Made by a program: the position numbers and the translations under genes. Below, piece after piece: positions 1-9,600 of a stretch of 64,000 nt of DNA (the stretch's first letter is position 1; each line of letters begins with the position of its first letter). The notes below the pieces were generated by a model. It was given only the letters and a program-made list of their open reading frames with translations, did no database searches and was not told where the DNA came from. The stretch is from Pontibacter chinhatensis (lineage in GTDB: Bacteria; Bacteroidota; Bacteroidia; Cytophagales; Hymenobacteraceae): positions 682,001 to 746,000 of the forward strand of contig NZ_FOOT01000001.1 in the NCBI RefSeq assembly GCF_900113285.1, read 5' to 3'.

Positions 1-1207
1 CTCGAATAAAGTCTTCTGATTCGTTTGTCAACTCGTCAGGTGTAGCATTCTGTTCCGGTGCAAGTTTGAGCCGAAGGTTGAAGAAAAACGTAGTGCCTCT
101 CTCCTCCTCGCTCTCAACAGAGAGTTTACTCCCGTACAAGGATAGCAACTTCTGGCTGATAGTCAGGCCAAGGCCTGTTCCCCCATACTTCAGGTTTACG
201 TCATAACTGGCCTGGGTGAACTCTTCAAACACCTTCTCTAACTTGTCGGGCGGAATGCCTATACCGGTGTCCTCCACCTGGAAGTGAATGGAAGCTTCCT
301 CATTTGTCAGATCCTGTACTTGTAATTTTAGAGCGACATACCCCTCCTCGGTAAACTTAATGGCGTTGCCAAGCAGGTTTGTGAGGATCTGACCGACTTT
401 AACCGGGTCCCCCAATACCTGCTCCGGCAGTCTCTCATCCAGTTCCACCTTCATGGCAAGCCCTTTCTCCTCAGCCGTAATGCTGACGGAGTATACAAGA
501 GAATAAACCAACTCACGCAGGCTCATTGGCCTCTCGATAAGTTCTACCCGGCCCGCCTCAATCTTGCTGTAATCCAGGATGTCGTTGATGAGGTGGAAGA
601 GGCTATCGGCCGATAGCTTAAGGGCTCTGAAGTACTCTTTGTGTTCTTTTGAGTGGTCTGTTGCCTGCAGCAGGTTTGCAATGCTTACTATGGCATTCAG
701 AGGCGTTCGGATTTCGTGGCTGACCGTGGAGAGGAACTCAGCCTTTACCTTGGCCGCTTCTTCCGCCTCTTTCCTGGCCCTGAGCAGTTCCTGCTCATAC
801 TTCTTGCGGTCTGTGATGTTGAAGACGGTGGTACGGTTTAGCAACGGTTTGCCATCATCGCCCACAATCTGGATGGTATTAACGAGCACCGGCAACCGTT
901 GCCCCTGCTTTTCTTTCAGATCAAAGTTTATTTCGCTAACAGAACCCTGCATCTGGAGCAGTGGGCCATAGTGTGTTTCGTAATACAGCTTGCCGCCAAC
1001 AGGCAACAGGTCCTGAAACTTTTTACGATGCAAGAGCTCCTCTGCTTCGTAACCGAGCCAACGCAGCAATGTCTTGTTTACTTTGACGATAGTGCCGTTC
1101 GGCAGTGTAGAGAGATAACCACACGGAGCATTCTCATAAAGATCCTCTGCGCTTTCCTCTATCAGAACGCTAAACTCCGCTCTTTTCTCCCCATTTTCTC
1201 CAGTCAT
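1..1207 (-). CDS. PAS-domain sensor histidine kinase (3' part outside window)
   Basis: The gene reads from an ATG at 1207 leftwards and runs off the window, leaving about 402 residues. There is no signal peptide or membrane segment, so it is probably cytoplasmic. An N-terminal PAS domain (about residues 15-130, with NAPCGYLST and the GGKLYYETHYGPLLQMQG stretch) is followed by a HisKA domain with the phospho-acceptor in STVSHEIRTPLN (His164), then an HATPase domain with N box NLLGNAIKFT, G1 box EDTGIGIP and G2 box GGTGLGLTIS. A receiver or other output could follow beyond the edge. It starts 3 bases after the stop of the upstream RsbQ-like hydrolase, so the two are almost certainly co-translated. 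Family knowledge: RsbQ-type hydrolases act with PAS sensors. That this kinase is the partner is inference from the tight coupling and the PAS type. Confidence 0.9.
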   Translation of the reverse strand, partial: MTGENGEKRAEFSVLIEESAEDLYENAPCGYLSTLPNGTIVKVNKTLLRWLGYEAEELLHRKKFQDLLPVGGKLYYETHYGPLLQMQGSVSEINFDLKEKQGQRLPVLVNTIQIVGDDGKPLLNRTTVFNITDRKKYEQELLRARKEAEEAAKVKAEFLSTVSHEIRTPLNAIVSIANLLQATDHSKEHKEYFRALKLSADSLFHLINDILDYSKIEAGRVELIERPMSLRELVYSLVYSVSITAEEKGLAMKVELDERLPEQVLGDPVKVGQILTNLLGNAIKFTEEGYVALKLQVQDLTNEEASIHFQVEDTGIGIPPDKLEKVFEEFTQASYDVNLKYGGTGLGLTISQKLLSLYGSKLSVESEEERGTTFFFNLRLKLAPEQNATPDELTNESEDFIR

Positions 1208-1210
1208 GTT

Positions 1211-2011
1211 TTATCTGTTACGTTCCAAGAACGTCTTCATCGCTGCTATGGTTTCTTCTGGTGCGCTCAGGTTCGGGCAGTGGCCGGTAGCATCTAATAG
1301 GATGAACTCACTATCTGCAATCTGCTCGTGCACATACTTTCCCACCTCCATTGGCGCAATCACGTCCTCTGAACACTGCAGAATAAGCGATTTTGTCTTG
1401 AGCTTCTGTAAGTCTGAGCGGTTATCAGACAGGAAGGTGGTGTGGGCAAAATGCTTGGCAATCTCAGGGTTGGTTCTGCAGAAGCTGTTCGTTAGTTCCT
1501 CTCCCAGTTCAGGCCTGCCCGGGTTGCCCATAATCACGGGAGCCATGGCTGCAGACCAACCCAGGTAGTTGCTGTCCAGCGACTCCAGCAGTTCGTCGAT
1601 ATCCTCTCTAGAGAAACCACCTATATACCCCTCATCATTGATATAGCAAGGGGAAGGGCCGATCATTACCAGTTTTTCAAACCGGTTAGGTTCCTTTACG
1701 GCGGCTAGTGCTCCTATCATCGCACTTACGGAGTGCCCGACAAAAATAGCGTTCTCTAAGTCCAGCGCCTTGCATATGGCCAGCACATCATCTGCGTACC
1801 CGTGCAATGTGCCATACTTTACTTTGTTATAGGCAGTGGCATCAGATTTACCGTTGCCCACATGGTCAAAAAGCACAATCTTATACTCATCCTCGAAGGC
1901 AGGGGTGATAAAGCGCCACATGTTCTGATCACAGCCATAGCCATGGGCAAAGACCATCGCCTTCTCGCCTTTTCCACTTACCTGTACATTGTTTCTCTTA
2001 AGAACATCCAT
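1211..2011 (-). CDS. RsbQ-like alpha/beta hydrolase, sensor partner of the PAS kinase
   Basis: A 266-residue alpha/beta hydrolase. I chose the ATG at 2011 (MDVLKRNN) over an upstream in-frame ATG because the N-terminus then matches the family length (RsbQ is about 269 residues). The nucleophile elbow is GHSVS (Ser94), with Asp216 (CSEDVIAP) and His244 (ATGHCPN); these sit where the RsbQ triad Ser96/Asp219/His247 is found. The oxyanion-side motif FAHGYGCDQNMW is also typical. RsbQ in Bacillus relays energy stress to the PAS phosphatase RsbP; plant D14/KAI2 receptors belong to the same group. Here the gene lies 3 bases upstream of a PAS histidine kinase, so it probably hydrolyses or binds a small hydrophobic molecule and signals to the kinase. 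The ligand is unknown. Confidence 0.88.
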   Translation of the reverse strand: MDVLKRNNVQVSGKGEKAMVFAHGYGCDQNMWRFITPAFEDEYKIVLFDHVGNGKSDATAYNKVKYGTLHGYADDVLAICKALDLENAIFVGHSVSAMIGALAAVKEPNRFEKLVMIGPSPCYINDEGYIGGFSREDIDELLESLDSNYLGWSAAMAPVIMGNPGRPELGEELTNSFCRTNPEIAKHFAHTTFLSDNRSDLQKLKTKSLILQCSEDVIAPMEVGKYVHEQIADSEFILLDATGHCPNLSAPEETIAAMKTFLERNR

Positions 2012-2537
2012 CTTGTAATTATGAAAAGTTGTAAAAGGAAAGAATTGCTTAATATTCAAATATAACGGATTATTCTCACTTTTTTAGCCTGCCAGTGCAA
2101 TTAGATACAAGTCTATTTCAGAACCGGTCCGAAGTATAGGATTATAACCTTCTATTTAAGAAAGGTTTGCTTTGCCACAGGTGACGCAACATATTGAAGT
2201 AAAAGCTTGGGAGAAAGAAAATTACAATTTCTGCGGCACTTCAATGATGGTAGCAGTGGCCTATTTGGTATCACCCGATATACCTCCACATATTATGCTA
2301 CAGGCGGCAGTCAGCTATTCATCATCACTTTTATACCCTTCACACCGTGAGCATCTACTGAAACAAAATAAAGCAAAATTTGAGCTTCCTTAAATGCAAT
2401 TATTCACATATAAAACGTACACATTTCAAGTAAGCAATTGTATCCCAGCAGCTTCCATGACTTCTGTTCCACTACCAGAAGCTTCTCTTTGCTACGCATG
2501 CTTTATTTAATTGTACAATCTTAAACCTACCACGCAC
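2012..2537. other. Intergenic region, no confident gene
   Basis: This 526-base AT-rich stretch separates the RsbQ-like gene from the large exported protein. A 73-codon reading frame with a TTG/GTG start (about 2172-2393, plus) is present but has no recognisable domain and no convincing start. One AAGTATA heptamer lies at 2132. No terminator hairpin was seen. Confidence 0.5.
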
Positions 2538-5500
2538 ATGAAAACAAAACTACTTTACTGCCTTTGGCTATTCTTGTTAACCTTAAGTATGAAAGCAGAG
2601 GCGCAGCAGCCCGTTGAGGAATGGATCAGAACATATGATAGTTCCGGACCAACGGGAGACAAACCTGGATATACTCAAACTATCGTTACAGACAATGAAG
2701 GCAATAGCTATGTCAGTGGCACCGCCACCAACAACAATACATACGAAAGTAAAGTTGTGACTTTTAAGCTTTCTCCGACAGGGGAAGAACTATGGGTACA
2801 GGAATACGCAAAAGGATCTTTTAGTGAAACTAGAGGCATTGTGGTAGATAATAAAGGCGGCGTATATGTGGCTACTGGCGATGCGATAGTCCGTTACGAC
2901 ACACAAACTGGTGCAGAAAGTTGGGATAACGCTACAGGTATTCGCGCTACAGACATCGCTGTCGACAACCAAGGGAGCGTCTACATCACCGGCAATACCT
3001 CCATCAGTACAGAGAGCCCCAATTATGCTACCATCCGTTATGATGCCACTACCGGAAATGAGATTTGGTCCAGTACCTACAACGGGGAGAACGATGACAC
3101 GGACTTTGCGACAGCCATTGCCGTTGATAACCAGGGCGGCGTTTATGTGACCGGTGTAAGCTACACGGGAGATTTTGGCGCCGATTACGTCACTGTTCGC
3201 TATGATGCTGCTACCGGCAAACAGGACTGGGTGAGCCGCTACAGCATGGGGGGCTTCTTCGGGGAGCCGTTCATCGATGCCGATAACCAGGGCAGCGTCT
3301 TTATAACCGGTACCACCTACAATGGCACGACGGGGTATGATATCGCCACTGTCCGCTACAGTGCTACCACCGGAGAACAGTTGTGGGCCAGCCAGCACAA
3401 TAATGCCGATAACGGCTACGACTGGGCAACCGCTATTGCCGTCGACAACCAAGGGAGCGTGTATGTTACTGGGTATAGCGGCAGCACCTACAACAATTCA
3501 GATTTCACCACTATCAGGTATGATGTTGCCACCGGAGAGCAGAAATGGCTTCGTTACTATAATAAAGAGGACAATAGTCGGGATCAGCCTGCGGGCATCG
3601 CCGTAGATAACCAAGGAGGCATTTTTGTTACCGGTACCAGCCAAACCGGGGAAACCACCCACGTATTTACCACCATTCGCTATGAGGCAGACACAGGTAA
3701 TCTAAAATGGGTCAGTTCTTACGGAGAAAAAGACGAAGGCTGGGCTGAGGCAAGGGGCATTGCCATCGATAATAAAGGAGGCGTGTTTGTGACCGGGTTC
3801 TACCCTGCCAGAGAAACAGGCCCCGACATTGTGGTTATCCGCTATGAAGCTACTACCGGCGAAAAAGATTGGGAGCAGCGGTATAATGGCTTTGGAAGTC
3901 AAAGCGACTATGGAATTGCTGTTGCCGTAGATGCTGCCGGGAATGCTTATGTAACCGGCACGAATGACAACCACAACTACAACGTAGGTAAAGCCGACTT
4001 TGTCACCATCAAGTATTCCCCTACAGGAGAGGCGCTTTGGGTCAGTGTATATGATAGAGGCTTCAATAGTCATGTAAGCGGCATCGCCGTTGATGACGAA
4101 GGAGGTGTTTTTGTGACGGGAAGCAGCGATGGGGACTACGTCACTATCCGCTACGACGCCTCTACCGGCAACACGGATTGGGAGAAACGCTATAACGGGG
4201 AGTACAACGGCTGGGATAATGCTGCAGGACTAGCTCTAGACGGGAAAGGAGGCCTCTACGTAACTGGTAGTAGCGAAACAGGGGAAAACACCTCTACTTA
4301 CGTTACCATCCGCTACGATGCAGCAACCGGGCAGCAGCAATGGGTCTCATCCTTCCATGGAGAAAGCAATAACGACAATCTTGCAGAAGCCATTGCGGTT
4401 GACAGCACAGGGGGCGTCTATGTGACGGGAAATAGCGCAGGCGACTACCTTACCGTCCGTTACGACGCAGCTACAGGCACGCAGGCATGGGCCAGAACCT
4501 TCAACGGGGAGGCCGATGGACAGGAATGGGTTTCAGACATTGCTGTCGATAATCAGGGAAGTGTCTACGTTATTGGCTACAGCAGAGGCATCCATACTTA
4601 TGCGGATTATGCAACGGTAAGCTATGATGCGGCAACCGGGCAGCAGCAATGGGTGAGCCGGTATGATGCCGGCAGGGATGGCTATGATTACCCAGCAGCC
4701 ATAGCGGTCGACAATCACGGCGGCGTATACGTTACCGGGCGCAGCCAAAGTATAGGGGGCGAAGAAGTGGATTTTGCGTATGATGTTATCACCGTCGGTT
4801 ACGAAGCTGCCACTGGAGAGCAGAAATGGGTTGCCCGGTATGATGGTAATGGCTTAGATTTTGCAACCGCCATTGCTGTGGACAACGCAGGGGGCGTCTA
4901 TGTGACCGGCCACAGCGAAACATCTTCGGGAGGAGCGTTTAACACGATAAAGTATAAGGCTGAAGACGGCACCCAGGTATGGGCTATCCAGACAGAAGAA
5001 GGTGAGATAGATGACACTGCCAGGGACCTGGCCTTAGACACTGAAGGCAATGTCTTCGTTACCGGCTACAGCTTCCGTCCAGGAACTGGGGCTGACATCC
5101 TCACCGTCAAATACAGCCAGGGCCAATGCGCAGTACTGGCTGATGCGGCCATCCAGGGCAGTACAACAGCTGCCGTGAACACCGGAAATGCTATTTACAC
5201 CCTCACCGGCTCCAACGCCACCAGTTATACCTGGCGCATCACCGGCTCCAGCGGCAATGACTACACAGGCTTCACCGGACAGGGCACTTCCTCCATCTCG
5301 GTTGACTGGCCCGCTACGCCAGATGTGTACAAACTGAGTATCAGCTACAGCTCCGGCGCGGGCTGCCCTGCCCAAGACACTACGATCTATGTGCATGTAT
5401 TCAACCCGCAGGCTGGCTTTGTCACCGGCAGCGGCTGGCTCACCACACCTGCCAACCCGGATTTTGAACTCATGCAAGCCAGCAGCAGGGTTCAATGGGC

Positions 5501-6227
5501 CCTGGTGGCAAAGTATAAACCTAAAACGGAAGACGTAGCGCAAGGCTCACTGATGCTCCTGCTGGAAAGCGGACCAGCTATTTTTCACAGCACTAACGTA
5601 GAGGATGGGTCGCTGGTCATCACCGGTAACCAGGCTTTCTACCGCGGCCAGGGCACCCTCTCCTACATAAGTGGCTCAGGGGGCATGACCACCGACCCGC
5701 GCAAATTTGCCTACCTTGTCTCGGCTACCGACGGAAATTTCCAAGGGGCCAAAGCAGAGGACCGGCTGCGCATCCTGATTTGGGAGCTGAAGGCTGATGG
5801 CACCCGCGGTGCGGGGGTCTATGATAATCAGCCTGCCTGCTCCACAAACTTAGATGAGAACGCATCGGCCTGCGCAGCTATCGGCGGCGGCAATATCACC
5901 ATCCATACACCGAACATGAAGACCCGCAGGGAGAGCGCTGTTCTTGCACTGGAGGAAGCACATTCTGCGAGCGAATTTGTGGCCTACCCCACTGCCTTCA
6001 GTGAGCGCACTACCTTGGCCTTTACCGCTGACCAGGACACAGAGTACAGTCTGGAACTCTACGACTTAAAGGGGGCGCTGGTGAGACGAATCGCCAATGG
6101 TAAGGCGCAGGTAGGCCACCGCTACGAGCATGAGGTGAGTGCGGAGGACCTGCAAAAAGGCCTTTATGTTGCCCGTTTGGCTGCAGGAAAAAAAGTTCAG
6201 ACTGTCAAGATAGTCGTAGAGCGGTAG
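2538..6227 (+). CDS. SBBP beta-propeller repeat protein with T9SS type A sorting domain
   Basis: About 1229 residues from the ATG at 2538 (MKTKLLYCLWLFLL), which gives a proper signal peptide ending near KAEAQQ; an earlier TTG would only add a poor N-terminus. More than ten repeats of about 55 residues carry the pattern IAVDNQGSVYVTGYS followed by ATIRYDAATG..W, the SBBP/beta-propeller repeat. A PKD/Ig-like stretch follows (about residues 870-960). The last roughly 80 residues (YPTAFSERTTL ... SLELYDLKGALV ... LQKGLYVARL ... VKIVVER) form a T9SS sorting domain, so the protein is exported across the outer membrane and either attached or released. Adhesion or extracellular matrix use is likely but not shown. 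Followed by a strong terminator. Confidence 0.9.
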   Translation: MKTKLLYCLWLFLLTLSMKAEAQQPVEEWIRTYDSSGPTGDKPGYTQTIVTDNEGNSYVSGTATNNNTYESKVVTFKLSPTGEELWVQEYAKGSFSETRGIVVDNKGGVYVATGDAIVRYDTQTGAESWDNATGIRATDIAVDNQGSVYITGNTSISTESPNYATIRYDATTGNEIWSSTYNGENDDTDFATAIAVDNQGGVYVTGVSYTGDFGADYVTVRYDAATGKQDWVSRYSMGGFFGEPFIDADNQGSVFITGTTYNGTTGYDIATVRYSATTGEQLWASQHNNADNGYDWATAIAVDNQGSVYVTGYSGSTYNNSDFTTIRYDVATGEQKWLRYYNKEDNSRDQPAGIAVDNQGGIFVTGTSQTGETTHVFTTIRYEADTGNLKWVSSYGEKDEGWAEARGIAIDNKGGVFVTGFYPARETGPDIVVIRYEATTGEKDWEQRYNGFGSQSDYGIAVAVDAAGNAYVTGTNDNHNYNVGKADFVTIKYSPTGEALWVSVYDRGFNSHVSGIAVDDEGGVFVTGSSDGDYVTIRYDASTGNTDWEKRYNGEYNGWDNAAGLALDGKGGLYVTGSSETGENTSTYVTIRYDAATGQQQWVSSFHGESNNDNLAEAIAVDSTGGVYVTGNSAGDYLTVRYDAATGTQAWARTFNGEADGQEWVSDIAVDNQGSVYVIGYSRGIHTYADYATVSYDAATGQQQWVSRYDAGRDGYDYPAAIAVDNHGGVYVTGRSQSIGGEEVDFAYDVITVGYEAATGEQKWVARYDGNGLDFATAIAVDNAGGVYVTGHSETSSGGAFNTIKYKAEDGTQVWAIQTEEGEIDDTARDLALDTEGNVFVTGYSFRPGTGADILTVKYSQGQCAVLADAAIQGSTTAAVNTGNAIYTLTGSNATSYTWRITGSSGNDYTGFTGQGTSSISVDWPATPDVYKLSISYSSGAGCPAQDTTIYVHVFNPQAGFVTGSGWLTTPANPDFELMQASSRVQWALVAKYKPKTEDVAQGSLMLLLESGPAIFHSTNVEDGSLVITGNQAFYRGQGTLSYISGSGGMTTDPRKFAYLVSATDGNFQGAKAEDRLRILIWELKADGTRGAGVYDNQPACSTNLDENASACAAIGGGNITIHTPNMKTRRESAVLALEEAHSASEFVAYPTAFSERTTLAFTADQDTEYSLELYDLKGALVRRIANGKAQVGHRYEHEVSAEDLQKGLYVARLAAGKKVQTVKIVVER

Positions 6228-6259
6228 AGCAGTCGCTGCTATCAAGCTAGAAACACTTT

Positions 6260-6297
6260 AGAGCCTACCGCTGGTGTTCAGCGGTAGGCTCTCTTTT
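6260..6297 (+). terminator. Rho-independent terminator after the SBBP gene
   Basis: Perfect 13-bp stem AGAGCCTACCGCT / AGCGGTAGGCTCT (6260-6272 with 6280-6292), 7-base loop, followed by CTTTTG. It lies 32 bases after the stop codon. Confidence 0.85.
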
Positions 6298-6638
6298 GAG
6301 TATACATATCAACAAAAGCTCTAATCAGGCAGGACGCCCATAGTCCTAATCAGCATTGACCTGTAAAGTATCTGTTTGTATTGCCACTAGAGACTACTCT
6401 AAAAGCTGGCTCAGTTCTTCACTACTTTACCTGAGTTAGCATATCTTCCAGAAGTCATTTTAAGCTGCTAAGTTTTATAAATCTTTCAGGCTATACTTTT
6501 TCATACATAATCATACCAATTTTGCTATATTCCCTCTGATTATGTGCGACTACCTGTTTGGTGCTATTGCGTACATAGCAGATAGGAAGCCTGCCTTAAA
6601 AAGCACTGATAAACGCTTGCCCTACTTCTACCCTTACT
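6298..6638. other. Intergenic leader of the alpha-2-macroglobulin gene
   Basis: AT-rich, 341 bases, between a terminator and the next start. It must hold the promoter of the following gene, but no clean TAnnTTTG box was found. A short frame at 6542-6760 overlaps the real gene in another phase and is not supported. Confidence 0.4.
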
Positions 6639-9600
6639 ATGAAATTAACACAAGTCCGCTCCACCCCGCTTTATTACCTGTATCGATTCGGCTTATTCCT
6701 GTTTATTCTTTGCCTGGCGGCGTGCCGCAGCAACAGCGACGAACTGCGGCTGCAAAGTAAAAACTTCGAACAGGAAATTGCCCGGGAGCAGAACCTGGTG
6801 TTTACCTTTGATAAAGATTTAGTGGGCGACTCGCTACTGAACAGATGGGACACGATTCCCTACCTGACCATCACGCCCAAGGTGGCCGGCAAGTATAAAT
6901 GGACAGCTCCGAACGAACTGGTTTTCTCGCCGGACAAGTCCTTTGCCCCTACCACTGACTACAAGGCTGAACTGACCGAAAACCTGCTCCGGCACGCCGC
7001 CACCAAGTATAAAATCCCTGCCGGACAAGGCTTCACTTTCCATACCCCTTACCTCCGGCTGCAACAGGTGAAAAGCTATTGGGTAGCCAACGAGAACAGT
7101 CCGAACCAGCTGGAGGCCAGCCTACAGCTCGACTTTAACTATCCGGTGCTTTTTCAGGAGCTTCGGGAGCATTTAAAAGTATATGCCGGCACCAAAGAAC
7201 TGCCCGTAGAGCTGACCAGCGGCAACCGCGACAACATCACGATAAGGGTAAAGAATGTGGAGGGGCAACAGGACAAGGAAATTCCGCTGCGTCTAAGTAT
7301 AGCCAAGGGCCTGAGCGTGGCCGGCAGTACCAACCAGTCCGACCAGACCATCCAGCGGGATGTGTTGCTACCCAGCCGCCAGCGCATGATGGTAGCAGAA
7401 GTGCTTACGGCTTTAGAAGAAGGGCAGGAGCGCATTTACATCCTCACCACACAACCTGTTACCAACAGCAACATTGGCAACTTAATTGAAGTGAGTCCAA
7501 GACGGGAGTATACCGTGGAGCGCCTGCAGAATGGCCTGGTGCTGAAAGGAAATTTCAACCAGAGCAGCACCTATACCCTCACCCTATCGGGCGACCTGAT
7601 GGGGATGGAGGGCAAACCGATGGGCCGGCCTTACCGGCATAGCGTGACCTTTGCCAGCGCACAACCCGGCATCAGTTTCGCCAGCGGCAAGAGCATTTAC
7701 CTCAGCAGCCAGGGGGCACGGAATCTCGCCCTAAACTTGAACCAGGTGCCGCGCATTAAGGTAAGCATCAGCAAAGTATACGAAAACAACATTTTGCACT
7801 ACCTGCGCGAGGGCAAAATGTACGACGGCTATTACGACGAGGAGACCGAGGAATACTATTCCAGTTCCTACTACGACGTGAACGAGAACAACGGCAACAC
7901 GCTTTTCGAGCGCGAGTACAGCACCGAAAGCCTGCGCAAGCAGGGCAGTTCCTACCTGCTCAACCTTAACCTGAACGACCTTGATTTCGACAGCCAGTTC
8001 AAGGGTTTGTACGTCATCACCGTGGCCAGCACCGACAAAAACTGGCTGAAGGATTCCAGAATCGTATCGGTGTCGGACATCGGTCTGATTGCCAAACAGG
8101 GCAAAAATGAAGTGGTCGTGTTTGCCAATTCCATCCGGGAGGCGACGACTATGGAAGGTGTGGAGATTCGCTTCATCAGCACGAACAACCAAGTGGTGCA
8201 CCTAGCCACGACGGATAAGGACGGGGTCGCCCGGTTCAGCAACATAAGCCAGGCAGCGCCGGACTTCAAGATGGGGATGATTACGGCCCGCAAAGGTGAT
8301 GATTTTAACTACATGCCTTACAGCCAGACGCAGGTAAACACCTCCCGTTTCGAGGTGGGTGGCAAGCGGCTGAACGACCTGAATTATGACGCCTTTATTT
8401 ACGGTGACCGCGACCTCTACCGTCCCGGCGACACAATTCACGTCAACACCGTGGTGCGTACGCCGGACTGGAAAACGGTGGCCGGATTGCCTGTTAAAGT
8501 GAAGCTGCTCTTGCCCAACGGCAAAGAGTACCGCAGCACCAAAGGCAAACTGAACAAGCAGGGCGCCAGCGAGACCAGTTTTATTCTGAATGGAGCGGCC
8601 GTGACAGGCACCTATACCTTGGAAGTATATTCGGGCAACGATGTGTTGCTGAGCGCCAAAAAAATCGGTGTGGAAGAGTTTATGCCCGACCGCCTGAAGG
8701 TGACAGCTACGCTGAACAAAAGCACTTATAACGCCGGCGAGAAGCTGGTGCTGAATCTGACAGCCCAAAACCTCTTCGGTCCGCCCGCTGCCAAACGCAA
8801 CTACGAGGCCCAGCTAAGCCTGAAAAAGAAGACCTTCGAAGCCAAACGCTACGCCGACTATACCTTCGACATCCATACCTCCGGTTCCATCAACATCCAG
8901 ACCAGCACCCGCCAGGGAGAAACCGATGCGCAGGGCAAAGGACAGGAAGTGTTTGAACTGGAGAATTTCCAGGACATCGGTCTGCTGGACGGTTCACTTT
9001 ATACTACGGTGTTTGATGAAAGCGGTCGCCCGGTTAACCGCCTCAGCAAGTTTGATGTAAGCACGCAGCAGGCCTTCTTCGGCATCAAAAATTTTGATGA
9101 TTACGTGAGCACCCGCCGTGCGATGAACATCCCACTGATTGCCCTGGACCGTAACGGCTCGCCTGTTTCCACCACCGCCCGCGTGCAGCTGGTGCGCTAT
9201 ACCTACGAGTCGGTGATAGAGCGCTACAGCGACGAGTATAACTATAAATCGCAGCGCAAAGAGAACGTTATCAGCAGCCAAACTTTAGCCATACCTGCCA
9301 CCGGCGCTACGTTCAATTTCACGCCAGTATCGTCTGGCGAGTATGAAATAAGGGTGATGCGCCCGGGCGCCTACAACTACGTGGCGCAGGAATTCTACGC
9401 CTACGGTTGGGGCGACACCGAAAGTACTTCCTTTGCCGTGAACACAGAAGGCGAAGTGGACATCTCGCTGGACAAAGAAAAGTATGAAGTAGGCGAGCAG
9501 GCCAAGGTGCTGTTTAAGTCTCCGTTTGCCGGAAAGATTCTAGTAACAGTGGAGCAGAACAATGTGCTCAGCTACTATTACCTCAAAACCGACAAGAAAG

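Noticed and set aside
2172-2393. 73-codon frame on the plus strand with a TTG or GTG start
   Set aside because: No recognisable domain, no plausible start context, and composition like intergenic DNA.
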